In this document: one piece after another, positions 35,438 through 43,823 of the stretch
How positions within the stretch are numbered: position 1 is the stretch's first letter
How the letters are laid out: each line of letters starts with the position of its first letter
Assembly: GCA_017517035.1 (NCBI GenBank)
Contig: JAFXAN010000031.1
Location: 1-49,797, forward strand
DNA: 49,797 nucleotides
Direction: 5' to 3'
Source: Clostridia bacterium
Lineage (GTDB): Bacteria; Bacillota; Clostridia; Oscillospirales; CAG-272
Notes under the pieces: generated by a model
Database searches by the model: none
What the model saw: only the letters and a program-made list of their open reading frames with translations
Told to the model about the DNA's origin: nothing
Program-made: the position numbers and the translations under genes

Positions 35438-36487
35438 ATGGAAATCATCAAAAGACTAAGGAATATGGACAGAAGCGAGAAAAAGGTCTATATTCGTGAG
35501 CTTCTTTTAAATAATTCGCTTTATATTTTTCTGATTGCGGCGGTCATAATCATTCAGATCCTCAATCCCGCCTTTCTTTCGGGAAGAAGTATTGTTAATA
35601 TCATATCACTTTCTGCCGCAAATCTGCCCATCGCACTTGGAATCGCAGGTGCTATCATCCTTACGGGAACAGACCTCTCGGCAGGAAGAATCGTTGGCGC
35701 TGTTGCCTGCGTTTCCGCTTCCCTTCTCCAGACCTCGGGATATCCAAACAAGATGTTTCCCGGGCTTGACACACTTCCCATCCCCGCCGTTATCCTCATA
35801 GCTCTCGGAATCGGCGCACTTGTGGGACTTATAAACGGTTTTTGCACGGCACATTTCAATCTTCATCCATTTATTGTTACTCTTTCAACCCAGCTTATCG
35901 TCTATGGCGGACTTCTCATGTTCCTCATGACCGGTAACAACAACGGTCAGTCGATCTCCGGACTTGCTCCGGAATATACCGATTTTATTAAAGGAAGCAT
36001 ACTGTCTCTCGGTGGCACGCCGATCCCAAATTATGTCTGGTACTCCATCGGAATAACCGCACTTATGTGGTTTATATGGAACAAGACCGCTTTTGGCAAA
36101 AATATGTTCGCTGTCGGCTCAAATCCGGAAGCGGCAAATGTGTCTGGCGTAAATGTAAAGAGAATAATTATACTCGTTTTCACCTTGGCAGGCGTCATGT
36201 ACGGTGTTACGGGCTTTATTGAAGCTGCGAGAATAAGCTCAAACTCTGCGGCAACGGGTATGAACTATGAGCTTGATGCAATTGCCGCCTGCGTTATCGG
36301 CGGAGTATCATTTGTTGGCGGTATAGGAAAAATACGGGGCGTTATTATGGGAGTTGTCCTTCTGCGTCTTATTTTCGTTGGACTGACATTCCTCTCTATA
36401 GATTCAAATATGCAGTATATCATAAAAGGACTTATAATCCTCATTGCCTGCGCCATTGATATGAGAAAATATCTTGTGAGAAAATAA
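35438..36487 (+). CDS. mglC: Sugar ABC transporter permease MglC
   Basis: 349 residues, eight to ten hydrophobic segments. It matches the BPD_transp_2/MglC family (LPIALGIAGAIILTGTDLSAGRIVG, VGLINGFCTAHFNLHPFIVTL, GVNVKRIIILVFTLAGVMYG, then AIAACVIGGVSFVGG near the end). It forms the membrane channel of the galactose-type importer. AAAGG lies about 11 nt before ATG. Confidence 0.94.
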   Translation: MEIIKRLRNMDRSEKKVYIRELLLNNSLYIFLIAAVIIIQILNPAFLSGRSIVNIISLSAANLPIALGIAGAIILTGTDLSAGRIVGAVACVSASLLQTSGYPNKMFPGLDTLPIPAVILIALGIGALVGLINGFCTAHFNLHPFIVTLSTQLIVYGGLLMFLMTGNNNGQSISGLAPEYTDFIKGSILSLGGTPIPNYVWYSIGITALMWFIWNKTAFGKNMFAVGSNPEAANVSGVNVKRIIILVFTLAGVMYGVTGFIEAARISSNSAATGMNYELDAIAACVIGGVSFVGGIGKIRGVIMGVVLLRLIFVGLTFLSIDSNMQYIIKGLIILIACAIDMRKYLVRK

Positions 36488-36500
36488 GGAGACGAAAAAT

Positions 36501-36722
36501 ATGGCATATAAAAAATTTAATCTTTATGAGGGAGTGAAGATTCCCGAAAGAGTTTTGACAACCGCAATTTTGATCGGTCTTGCAGCACTTGCAATAATAA
36601 TCCTTGCCTTTGCAGGACACGGTAATGAAGAGAAGATCAATGACGAAATAATACCGTTTAACCAAAGCGAAAAATCTCACTCACGCTTAATTTCGTCTAA
36701 TACTCAAAATCTGATCAAATAA
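36501..36722 (+). CDS. Small single-pass membrane protein after mglC
   Basis: 73 residues, not recognised. One hydrophobic helix (about 19-42, VLTTAILIGLAALAIIILAF) is flanked by a basic/aromatic N-terminus and a polar tail. It starts 13 nt after mglC with a good AAGGAG site, so it is translated from the mgl mRNA. It might be a subunit or stability factor of the transporter. Its stop lies 18 nt before repeat element E4, so the tail could have been reshaped by that insertion. Confidence 0.7.
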   Translation: MAYKKFNLYEGVKIPERVLTTAILIGLAALAIIILAFAGHGNEEKINDEIIPFNQSEKSHSRLISSNTQNLIK

Positions 36723-36740
36723 TTTTTGTTAATCTTCTTC

Positions 36741-37034
36741 AAACAGTAATTTGTCGAACAGTTGAAAAGGTGAATAAACGGAGATGAGGATGTATGTTTG
36801 CCTTCCCTTGCAGGGAAGGTGGCTGCGAAGCAGACGGATGAGTAGTCACCACTGATGAGAACTTTAAATGATAAAATACACTTGATTTTATTAGCAAAAG
36901 TAAATTTTATCAATGCTATTTTTCTATGGATTATTTACAAAAACGGTGACTACTCATCCACCGCAAGCGGTCCCCCTTCTCTGCAAGAGAAGGCTCATTT
37001 TAGGCTCCTCAAACAGTTCGCTAAATTCCTGTTT
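36741..37034. repeat. Intergenic repeat element E4, 294 bp with inverted ends
   Basis: The left end at 36741 reads AAACAGTAATTTGTCGAACA; the right end (about 37014-37034) reads AAACAGGAATTTAGCGAACT on the other strand. Cargo: GCCTTCCCTTGCAGGGAAGG hairpin (36800-36819), a 15-bp perfect inverted repeat GGATGAGTAGTCACC (36836-36850 and 36945-36959) and a second CTTCTCTGCAAGAGAAG hairpin near 36976-36992. An A/T-rich middle has no credible gene. This accounts for most of the 366-bp gap between the mgl genes and the GH127 gene. Confidence 0.82.
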
Positions 37035-37052
37035 ATCAATCTTTTATAATGC

Positions 37053-37084
37053 AAAAACGGAGCTGAACAAAAGTTCAGCTCCGT
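37053..37084 (-). terminator. Terminator of the GH127-type gene
   Basis: ACGGAGCTGAAC-AAAA-GTTCAGCTCCGT (37057-37084) with a T-run on the minus strand, 4 nt after the stop. Confidence 0.9.
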
Positions 37085-37088
37085 TATA

Positions 37089-39089
37089 TTATCTCGAATA
37101 TTTCCTTTTTGTGGGAAGCCAGCAGATATATCTTGAATCCTCGCTCCATGTTTTTCCCGCAGAGGAGAAATCCACAAGAGTGATCTTCTTTCCATCATCG
37201 GTTTCAGCCTTAAATTCAACTATTCTGTCAAAATTTGCGCTAAATGACTCTTCAAGCGAAACAATATCATTTTCATCATGGAGAATATCCGCCTTTTCGT
37301 CAACATTCTCACCAAGTCTTGCATCTCTCGCAAGAACTAGAGGTCCGTATTTTACAGCGAGCCTATATTCCGCATCGCTTGAAGGAATTGCTATCTTCGG
37401 CACGATATAGTCCTGTCCCCATATTACATCTGTAATAATAAGGTCAGGTTCAAGGTGCGCGGGGCGAATAAGTCTTGCTCTCATATCAAGCTCAATTTCA
37501 ACCGTATCGCCTTTCTTCCATTCTCTCTTTATCGAAAGATATCCGCATTCCGCAGCAATCTTCTCACCGCAGACAAGAACATTTGTTTTTTCGCTCCAAG
37601 CGGGAATCCTCAGCTTTATTTCAAAGTCTTCTGCCGCTTCCGGTTCGATAGTATAGACAACTTTTCCCTTTGCGGGATATTCGGTATCGCAATGGAGCAC
37701 TAATTTTTCACCTGTCGGCGTCATTGTTTCGCTTCTTCCCGCAAGATAGAGATTTATAACGATTCCGTCATTTGAAAGCATATTTGCCATCTTCGGAACC
37801 ATTCCTATTCCCACAGCACCTATGCAAGCACAGCAGCCATAATGTCTGCCGCCTTCAAGACTTCTGAGGCCTCCTATCGCATATCCTCTGACACCTCCAA
37901 GAAGATTTGCATATGAATCAAATGGCATAACACACTTAATCTTCACCTCGGGATGTTCACCAAAAGCATCGTCGTTAATGGCTTTTTCTGTATTGAAGGA
38001 ACCAAGGTAAGCATTATACAGTGAGGTTTCAAAGCACTCGGCAAAGGAAATATCACCTGTGAGTGCAAGAAGCTGAAGACAGAGCTTCATCCATGTAACG
38101 GTAACGCATGTCTCCTGCATATGTTCGTTGTATGAGGAATCTGTCTGACGCACACTGCAATGGTCAAAGCGCTCACTCGTCGTTCCGCAGCAGCCGATAA
38201 TACTCACATCGCTGCTCATAACCCTGCGGGCAAAATTCAGCACCGCAGTTTTATATTTTTCAATACCAGTAACACGGTAATATTCAAGCAAGCCCTCAAA
38301 ACAGGACATCATCTCATATGCCTTTGTTACGGGATACTGATATGGGTCTGTGGTATCCTCAAGCGCCGTTTCAAAAAGGTTGAAAATGCTCGTTCCGCCC
38401 TCGCTTACGATATATTCGGCAAAATCAAGATACTTTTTTTCTCCCGAAAGAGAATATAGTCTGACAATAGGCTCAAGGATCGAGGTTGAATTAAGTCCTC
38501 TCCAGTTCCTTGTGGCATAAGTGATGGGAAGCTTGCCTTCTTTTCTCGGGCCTATCTTTGACATGATATAATCTGTCTGGCGGCACATAGAAGCGATGAG
38601 TCTGTTTTTCAGATTCTCATCACGGCAGATCTCATAATAATACTGCATTCCGAGAAGCACATATTTTCTCGACCACATATCCCATCCGTCAAACTCGGAA
38701 AATCCTTTTTCAGCCCCAATATCATATGTTGAAATCCTTCCAAGCTCATCCTCTGTTGTTAAAATATCAAGAACTGATTCGGTTAGAACTTCATAGAGCT
38801 TCTCATCATTTAAAAAGGTATATGTAAATGAAGCTCCGCGCATCATTTTGCCCCAATATTCACCTCTCCAGCCTCTGTCAACAGAATCATCCCTCAGTCT
38901 GAACTGATGAACGAATCTTTTCCATGTTTCACTATCAAGAAGCTGTGATTCCATAACGAATTTTGCGGCATCATGAAGCACGCCCTTGAAATCATTTTTA
39001 CCAAGATCATTAACAAAGAAAGTGTCTGTTCCCTTACGAGCGGAATTTACCGGATCGAAGGCATATATTTTTTCTATTGCTCTGCTCAT
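37089..39089 (-). CDS. GH127-family (DUF1680) beta-L-arabinofuranosidase-like enzyme
   Basis: 666 residues. The all-helical catalytic domain is followed by beta-sandwich modules (from about 440). The zinc-cysteine active site of HypBA1 (Glu338, Cys340, Cys417, Cys418) is recognisable as E326 and C328 in MQETC and C419-C420 in YGCCAC, with the same spacing to within a few residues. Other family motifs: YATRNWRGLN, ETALEDTTDPYQ. No signal peptide is seen; it should act in the cytoplasm on arabinofuranosides from plant glycoproteins or arabinans. It is a single gene with its own promoter and terminator. Confidence 0.9.
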   Translation of the reverse strand: MSRAIEKIYAFDPVNSARKGTDTFFVNDLGKNDFKGVLHDAAKFVMESQLLDSETWKRFVHQFRLRDDSVDRGWRGEYWGKMMRGASFTYTFLNDEKLYEVLTESVLDILTTEDELGRISTYDIGAEKGFSEFDGWDMWSRKYVLLGMQYYYEICRDENLKNRLIASMCRQTDYIMSKIGPRKEGKLPITYATRNWRGLNSTSILEPIVRLYSLSGEKKYLDFAEYIVSEGGTSIFNLFETALEDTTDPYQYPVTKAYEMMSCFEGLLEYYRVTGIEKYKTAVLNFARRVMSSDVSIIGCCGTTSERFDHCSVRQTDSSYNEHMQETCVTVTWMKLCLQLLALTGDISFAECFETSLYNAYLGSFNTEKAINDDAFGEHPEVKIKCVMPFDSYANLLGGVRGYAIGGLRSLEGGRHYGCCACIGAVGIGMVPKMANMLSNDGIVINLYLAGRSETMTPTGEKLVLHCDTEYPAKGKVVYTIEPEAAEDFEIKLRIPAWSEKTNVLVCGEKIAAECGYLSIKREWKKGDTVEIELDMRARLIRPAHLEPDLIITDVIWGQDYIVPKIAIPSSDAEYRLAVKYGPLVLARDARLGENVDEKADILHDENDIVSLEESFSANFDRIVEFKAETDDGKKITLVDFSSAGKTWSEDSRYICWLPTKRKYSR

Positions 39090-39121
39090 TCCGTTTCTCT
39101 CCTAAAAACTATTGTACATCA

Positions 39122-39150
39122 ATTTTACTATAAAGCTCTAATTTTGTCAA
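39122..39150 (-). promoter_or_regulatory. Promoter of the GH127-type gene
   Basis: Minus strand TTGACA (39145-39150), 17 nt, TAAAAT (39122-39127). A second TTGACA abuts it upstream, offering an alternative -35. Confidence 0.75.
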
Positions 39151-39240
39151 TGTCAACAAATTACTTTTTTTCGAAAAAAGTGTTCTTTTTTTACTTTTTT
39201 CAAGCAAAACAAAAATTGTTAAAATAACCAATAAGCAACA

Positions 39241-39256
39241 ATTAGCATAGACTAAC
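39241..39256. promoter_or_regulatory. GTTAGC-N4-GCTAAC-like palindrome 1 (degenerate), candidate metalloregulator site
   Basis: ATTAGCATAGACTAAC, two mismatches from the symmetrical form of the other two sites. It lies about 60 bp upstream of the feo -35. Confidence 0.45.
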
Positions 39257-39300
39257 TGTTTGTGTAATATGCTGAAATATAATCAATGTCAAAAAAACTA

Positions 39301-39329
39301 TTGACAAAATCATCCAAAAAGTGTATCAT
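39301..39329 (+). promoter_or_regulatory. Promoter of feoA-feoB
   Basis: TTGACA (39301-39306), 17 nt, TATCAT (39324-39329). Palindrome 2 starts 9 bp after the -10, at the expected transcription start. Confidence 0.82.
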
Positions 39330-39337
39330 ATTATATG

Positions 39338-39353
39338 GTTAGCCGAGGCTAAC
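39338..39353. promoter_or_regulatory. Palindrome 2, candidate iron-regulator operator of feoAB
   Basis: GTTAGCCGAGGCTAAC, a nearly perfect 16-bp palindrome just downstream of the feo promoter. The TTAGCC/GGCTAA core resembles DtxR/IdeR/MntR-type boxes, so iron-bound repressor could block transcription here (inference). Confidence 0.7.
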
Positions 39354-39374
39354 TCGTTAAAGCGGAGGTAAAAC

Positions 39375-39596
39375 ATGAACACACTTAAAACAGTCAAGGT
39401 CGGACAGAGAGTTAAGGTTGTTAAACTCCACGGAGAAGGCGCAATCAGACGCAGAATAATGGATATGGGCATTACCAAGGGCGTTGAGATATATGTTCGC
39501 AAGGTTGCTCCTCTCGGTGACCCCATCGAGATAAATCTGCGCGGATACGAGCTTTCACTTCGCCGTGCTGATGCGGAAATGGTGGAGATCGAATAA
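39375..39596 (+). CDS. feoA: FeoA-family protein
   Basis: 73 residues forming an SH3-like FeoA domain (VGQRVKVVKLHGEGAIRRRIMDMGITKGVEI, then EINLRGYELSLRRADA). It is a small cytoplasmic partner needed for FeoB-dependent ferrous iron uptake. Start ATG follows GCGGAGG. feoB begins 60 nt downstream, with another palindrome in the gap. Confidence 0.95.
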   Translation: MNTLKTVKVGQRVKVVKLHGEGAIRRRIMDMGITKGVEIYVRKVAPLGDPIEINLRGYELSLRRADAEMVEIE

Positions 39597-39620
39597 TTCT
39601 CTCATTTATTTTATCAAAGA

Positions 39621-39636
39621 GTTAGCATTCGCTAAC
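39621..39636. promoter_or_regulatory. Palindrome 3 between feoA and feoB
   Basis: GTTAGCATTCGCTAAC, the same outer six bases as palindrome 2, 21 bp before the feoB start. It could be a second operator or a short mRNA hairpin near the feoB ribosome site (GAGG). No T-run follows. Confidence 0.6.
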
Positions 39637-39656
39637 CGAGAAAGCGAGGAAAAAAC

Positions 39657-41798
39657 ATGGCACTTAAGATCGCTCTCGCAGGAAATCCTAACTGCGGGAA
39701 AACAACTCTTTTCAATGCGCTCACCGGCTCAAATCAGTATGTTGGAAACTGGCCCGGTGTTACTGTTGAAAAGAAAGAGGGCAAATTCAAAAAGGACAAG
39801 GATGTTATTATAACCGACCTCCCGGGCATCTATTCCCTCTCTCCATATACACTTGAAGAGGTCGTTGCCCGCAATTATCTTGTGGGAGAAAGTCCCGATG
39901 CGATACTTAATATTGTTGACGGTACGAATCTTGAGAGGAATCTCTATCTCACAACACAGCTTATCGAGCTTGGTATCCCCGTTGTTGTCGCTATCAACAT
40001 GATGGATGTTGTGAGAAAGAACGGCGATAAAATCGACATCGAAAAGCTGGGAAAGGGCATCGGATGCAAAGTCATTGAGATCTCCGCACTGAAAAGTGAC
40101 AGAATCTTCGAGGCGGCAGAGCTTGCAATTGAGGAAGCAAAACACGGAAAACTCATTCCGAAGCACATTTTTTCGGGTACTGTTGAGCATGCCATTGCCC
40201 ATATCGAGGAAGCAGCGGTTCACGGAATGTCCGAGGACAGACAGAGATGGTATGCGGTAAAGATATTTGAGCGTGACGAAAAGGTGCTTGAGGAGCTGGA
40301 AATTTCCGCTGAAAAGCGTTCCCACATTGAAAAGGATATATTGGTTGTGGAAGCTGAGCTTGATGACGATGCAGAAGCAATAATCACCAACGAAAGATAT
40401 GTCTACATAACAAATCTGCTCTCAAGTTGCTATAAAAAGAAGCATTCAGGAAGGCTTACTCTCTCGGACAAGATCGACAGGATCGCCACAAACAGAATCC
40501 TCGCCCTTCCCATATTCGCACTTGTTATGTTCTGCATCTATGCCATTGCAATGGGAAATTTCCCATTCTCCATCGGCACAATGGGAACTGATTTTGCAAA
40601 TGACAAGATCTTTGGCGAATATGTACCCGCATTCTTTGACAGCTTTCTCTTGAAGGACGGTGTTCCGATCATTGCGCCATGGCTATATGGACTTATAATG
40701 GACGGAATCGTTGGCGGAGTTGGTGCGGTTCTTGGTTTTGTACCTCAGATAATCGTGCTTTATCTGCTCCTTGCAGTAATTGAGGACTGCGGATATATGT
40801 CCCGAGTTGCTTTTATCATGGATAAGCTTTTCAGAAAATTCGGTCTCTCGGGCAAAAGCTTCATTCCTCTTCTTGTTGCAACGGGATGCAGCGTTCCCGG
40901 AATTATGGCATCAAGAACCATTGAGCAGGAAAAAGACAGAAGAATGACTATCGTCACAACCTCCTTTATTCCCTGCGGCGCAAAGATGCCAATTATAGGT
41001 CTTTTTGCAGGTGCCATCTTCGGAAATAATGCACTTGTTGCGGTTTCCGCTTTCCTTATCGGCATTGCCGCAGTTGTAGTCTCCGGAATCATACTCAAAA
41101 AATTCAAGGCGTTTTCGGGTGAGCCTTCACCTTTTGTTATGGAGCTTCCCGCATATCACGCACCGATAATAAAAAATGTTCTGCGCACGACCTGGGACAG
41201 AGCATGGGATTTCATCAAGCGTGCGGGAACTGTAATTTTGCTCTCCGCCATCGTCCTTTGGTTCCTTCGTGGCTACGGCTTTGAGGGAGGAGCATTCGGA
41301 GCGGTTGAGAATGAAAATAATTCCCTTCTCGCAATCTTCGGAAGCGCAATTTCGTGGATCTTCTACCCCATCGGTTGGATAGGCGACATGGCTTGGAAAT
41401 CCACAGTGGCAACTATCACAGGTCTTATCGCCAAGGAAGAGGTCGTACTTACATTCAGCACGCTCTATAGCGCAACTGATGTGAGTGTGCTTTGGAACGC
41501 GATCAGAGCTGACTTCGGCTCTGTTACCGCATATAGCTTTATGATCTTCAATCTTCTTTGCGCCCCCTGCTTTGCCGCAATGGGAGCGATAAGGCGTGAG
41601 ATGAACAGCGGAAAATGGACCGCATTTACTCTTTCATATATGACGGTATTTGCATATGTAATTTCAATGATAGTTTATCAGATCGGCGGTCTTTTCACAG
41701 GCGAAGCAACCTTTGGCGTGTTTACCGTTGTTGCTTTTATCGCACTCCTCGCACTCATTTATCTGCTTATAAGAAAGAACAAATACGAAAAAACATAA
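39657..41798 (+). CDS. feoB: Ferrous iron transport protein FeoB
   Basis: 713 residues. The N-terminal G-protein domain has GNPNCGKTTLFN (G1, 9-20), the T of VGNWPGVTVE (G2), DLPGIYS (G3) and NMMD (G4). A helical spacer follows, then the membrane part with two gate regions (FVPQIIVLYLLLAVIEDCGYMSR and SFIPLLVATGCSVPGIMASR; GAKMPIIGLFAG) and a C-terminal bundle. It imports Fe2+ across the membrane under the control of its GTPase. It is encoded between feoA and a Cys-rich small protein. Confidence 0.97.
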   Translation: MALKIALAGNPNCGKTTLFNALTGSNQYVGNWPGVTVEKKEGKFKKDKDVIITDLPGIYSLSPYTLEEVVARNYLVGESPDAILNIVDGTNLERNLYLTTQLIELGIPVVVAINMMDVVRKNGDKIDIEKLGKGIGCKVIEISALKSDRIFEAAELAIEEAKHGKLIPKHIFSGTVEHAIAHIEEAAVHGMSEDRQRWYAVKIFERDEKVLEELEISAEKRSHIEKDILVVEAELDDDAEAIITNERYVYITNLLSSCYKKKHSGRLTLSDKIDRIATNRILALPIFALVMFCIYAIAMGNFPFSIGTMGTDFANDKIFGEYVPAFFDSFLLKDGVPIIAPWLYGLIMDGIVGGVGAVLGFVPQIIVLYLLLAVIEDCGYMSRVAFIMDKLFRKFGLSGKSFIPLLVATGCSVPGIMASRTIEQEKDRRMTIVTTSFIPCGAKMPIIGLFAGAIFGNNALVAVSAFLIGIAAVVVSGIILKKFKAFSGEPSPFVMELPAYHAPIIKNVLRTTWDRAWDFIKRAGTVILLSAIVLWFLRGYGFEGGAFGAVENENNSLLAIFGSAISWIFYPIGWIGDMAWKSTVATITGLIAKEEVVLTFSTLYSATDVSVLWNAIRADFGSVTAYSFMIFNLLCAPCFAAMGAIRREMNSGKWTAFTLSYMTVFAYVISMIVYQIGGLFTGEATFGVFTVVAFIALLALIYLLIRKNKYEKT

Positions 41799-41810
41799 AA
41801 AGGAGATATT

Positions 41811-41966
41811 ATGCTGCCAACAATAATAACCGCAACTGTCCTATGCTTTATTGTGGGACTCGTGGTTGCATTTATGATAAGAAACAAAATCAAAAATAAA
41901 GGCTCATGCTGCTGCGGTTGCAGCGGCTGCGCCATGAAGGATAAATGCCACGGAGAAAACAAATAA
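41811..41966 (+). CDS. FeoB-associated Cys-rich membrane protein
   Basis: 51 residues, too short for a usual gene call. A single transmembrane helix (about 4-24) is followed by a basic stretch and a Cys-rich tail GSCCCGCSGCAMKDKCHG with six Cys in 14 residues. Small proteins of this form follow feoB in many Firmicutes and may take over iron at the cytoplasmic exit or act in place of FeoC. It starts 12 nt after the feoB stop with AAAAAGGAG, and a terminator follows at once, so it closes the feo operon. Confidence 0.9.
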   Translation: MLPTIITATVLCFIVGLVVAFMIRNKIKNKGSCCCGCSGCAMKDKCHGENK

Positions 41967-41972
41967 AATTTT

Positions 41973-42003
41973 GGAGCTGATTCATCGAATCAGCTCCATT
42001 TTT
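41973..42003 (+). terminator. Terminator of the feo operon
   Basis: GGAGCTGATTC-ATC-GAATCAGCTCC followed by ATTTTTG, 6 nt after the last stop. Confidence 0.92.
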
Positions 42004-42008
42004 GCGGT

Positions 42009-42358
42009 AAACAGTAATTTATCGGTGAGGCGGGAACGGTGAAATTATACCCCAACGCCGATGGCGTTGCCGCAAGCGGTTCGACTCCACTGCGTTCCGC
42101 TCAGGGTGACTGCTTAGAGATTATCATCCTTTAGCGCTCGTAGATTCTTCGCTACGCTCAGAATGACTCGAGAGTAAATTGATGCTAAGTTTTTCTACAT
42201 GAAATTTCCGTAAAATTTCCGTAGAAACACAGATAAACAGCAATAAAAATAACCTTTTTCAAAGTTTTGATCGACCTTTTTTAAAAGGTCGCGCGAGCCG
42301 ACGGCGGCGTCGGTCGCCTCCGCAGAGGCGAAACTCCCTCACCGACAAATTACTGTTT
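42009..42358. repeat. Intergenic repeat element E5, 350 bp with inverted ends (most complete copy)
   Basis: The left end (42009-42029) starts AAACAGTAATTTATCGGTGA; the right end (42338-42358) reads AAACAGTAATTTGTCGGTGA on the other strand, 20 of 21 positions matching. Two cargo modules are joined: one with the AGATTCTTCGCTACGCTCAG motif (42142-42167) shared with E3, and one (42221-42358) about 96% identical to E1. It fills most of the 448-bp gap between the feo operon and tyrS, and I see no gene in it. Confidence 0.9.
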
Positions 42359-42369
42359 GAAAAATCGAC

Positions 42370-42406
42370 AAAAAAGAAGGTGCCGTCTCTTTGGAAACAG
42401 CACCTT
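42370..42406 (-). terminator. Terminator of tyrS
   Basis: Minus strand AAGGTGCTGTTTC-CAAA-GAGACGGCACCTT (two G-T pairs) followed by CTTTTTT, 8 nt after the stop. Confidence 0.85.
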
Positions 42407-42414
42407 AATCTTTA

Positions 42415-43635
42415 TCACTCAAAAACTACCTTTTTGTAGCTCTTTTTGCCTCGTCTGACAACGATTCCTTCGCCTATATCAGCGGGTGTATACGTCTTTC
42501 TCATATCGGAAATTTTTTCTCCGTCAACGCTCACACCGCCCTGCTCAACGGCTCTTCTTGCCTCACTCTTTGAGGGAACAAGACCTGCCTTTACAAGAAT
42601 CGAAAGAATATCTATGCAGCCATCTGTGAGATCTGCTTCGGAGATAGCCTCGGTCGGCATATCGGCGGAAGCACCTGCACTAAAGAGTGCTCTTGCGCTT
42701 GTCTGTGCCTTTTCAGCCTCTTCCTCGCCATGAACCATCTTAGTAAGCTCATATGCGAGAATTTCCTTTGCTGTATTAAGCTGGCTTCCCTCCCAAGAAT
42801 CCATCTCATTAATTTGTTCAATGGGAAGGAATGTGAGCATACGGATACACTTAAGCACATCCGCATCACCAACATTTCTCCAATACTGATAGAAATCGAA
42901 AGGAGAGGTCTTATTGGGATCGAGCCAAACGGCATTGCCTGCAGTTTTACCCATCTTCTTGCCCTGTGAGTCGGTGAGAAGAGTGATGGTCATAGCATGA
43001 GCGTCCTTACCCAGCTTTCTTCTGATAAGCTCTGTACCGCCAAGCATATTTGACCACTGGTCATCACCGCCAAACTGCATATTACAGCCAAGAGTCTTAT
43101 AGAGATGATAGAAGTCATATGACTGCATGATCATATAGTTAAATTCAAGGAAAGAAAGTCCCTTTTCCATTCTCTGCTTATAGCACTCGGCTCTGAGCAT
43201 ATTGTTAACAGAGAAGCAAGCACCAACCTCACGGAGAAGGTCAACATAGTTAAGAGAAAGAAGCCAATCAGCGTTATTTATCATCATAGCCTTTCCCTCG
43301 GAAAAGTCGATGAATTTTTCCATCTGACGCTTGAAGCAATCCGCATTATGCTGAATATCCTCAAGGGTGAGCATTTTTCTCATATCGGTTCTGCCCGAGG
43401 GGTCACCGATCATGGTAGTACCGCCGCCGATAAGTGCAATAGGCTTATTGCCTGCCATCTGAAGTCTCTTCATAAGAGTGAGAGCCATAAAATGGCCTGC
43501 TGTAAGGCTGTCCGCTGTGCAGTCGAAGCCAATATAGAAGGTTGCCTTACCTTCATTTATCATTTTTCTGATTTCTTCTTCATTAGTCACCTGAGCAATG
43601 AGGCCTCTGGCAACCAGCTCTTCATAGATCTGCAT
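42415..43635 (-). CDS. tyrS: Tyrosyl-tRNA synthetase
   Basis: 406 residues. The class I core has a HIGH-equivalent motif in the segment DCTADSLTAGHFMAL and a KMSKS-equivalent KMGKTAGN, plus IGGGTTMIGDPSGR and NMQFGGDDQWSN for tyrosine/tRNA binding. The C-terminal 65 residues form an S4 RNA-binding domain. It charges tRNA-Tyr. The leader between the promoter (43678-43706) and ATG is only about 35 nt, so no T-box riboswitch can fit, unlike many Firmicutes tyrS genes. Confidence 0.97.
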   Translation of the reverse strand: MQIYEELVARGLIAQVTNEEEIRKMINEGKATFYIGFDCTADSLTAGHFMALTLMKRLQMAGNKPIALIGGGTTMIGDPSGRTDMRKMLTLEDIQHNADCFKRQMEKFIDFSEGKAMMINNADWLLSLNYVDLLREVGACFSVNNMLRAECYKQRMEKGLSFLEFNYMIMQSYDFYHLYKTLGCNMQFGGDDQWSNMLGGTELIRRKLGKDAHAMTITLLTDSQGKKMGKTAGNAVWLDPNKTSPFDFYQYWRNVGDADVLKCIRMLTFLPIEQINEMDSWEGSQLNTAKEILAYELTKMVHGEEEAEKAQTSARALFSAGASADMPTEAISEADLTDGCIDILSILVKAGLVPSKSEARRAVEQGGVSVDGEKISDMRKTYTPADIGEGIVVRRGKKSYKKVVFE

Positions 43636-43677
43636 TTAAAATTCGCTCCTTTTAGAACATTATATCATAATGTAACT

Positions 43678-43706
43678 ATTATAAACCAAAAAGCGTAATT
43701 TGTCAA
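43678..43706 (-). promoter_or_regulatory. Promoter of tyrS
   Basis: Minus strand TTGACA (43701-43706), 17 nt, TATAAT (43678-43683): full consensus. No clear terminator for the upstream GH78 gene was seen between 43707 and 43823. Confidence 0.88.
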
Positions 43707-43823
43707 TAGAAAGACATCAGAATAATTTTCAAAGAAGCCAAAGCTGCGTTGCGACCTTAAAAGTAAGTTCAATAAACTCACAGACAAATAATTTACCATT
43801 AATAAATCAAGCATCTAAAGGCT

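Noticed and set aside
36851..36944. Gene inside element E4
   Set aside because: Only short A/T-rich frames without ribosome sites are found between the inverted arms.
23407..42358. CRISPR-like array from the repeated sequences
   Set aside because: The copies are kilobases apart, have inverted ends and no regular spacers; no cas genes are present.
43636..43823. T-box riboswitch upstream of tyrS
   Set aside because: The AGGGTGG-type T-box core is absent and the consensus promoter leaves a leader of only about 35 nt.
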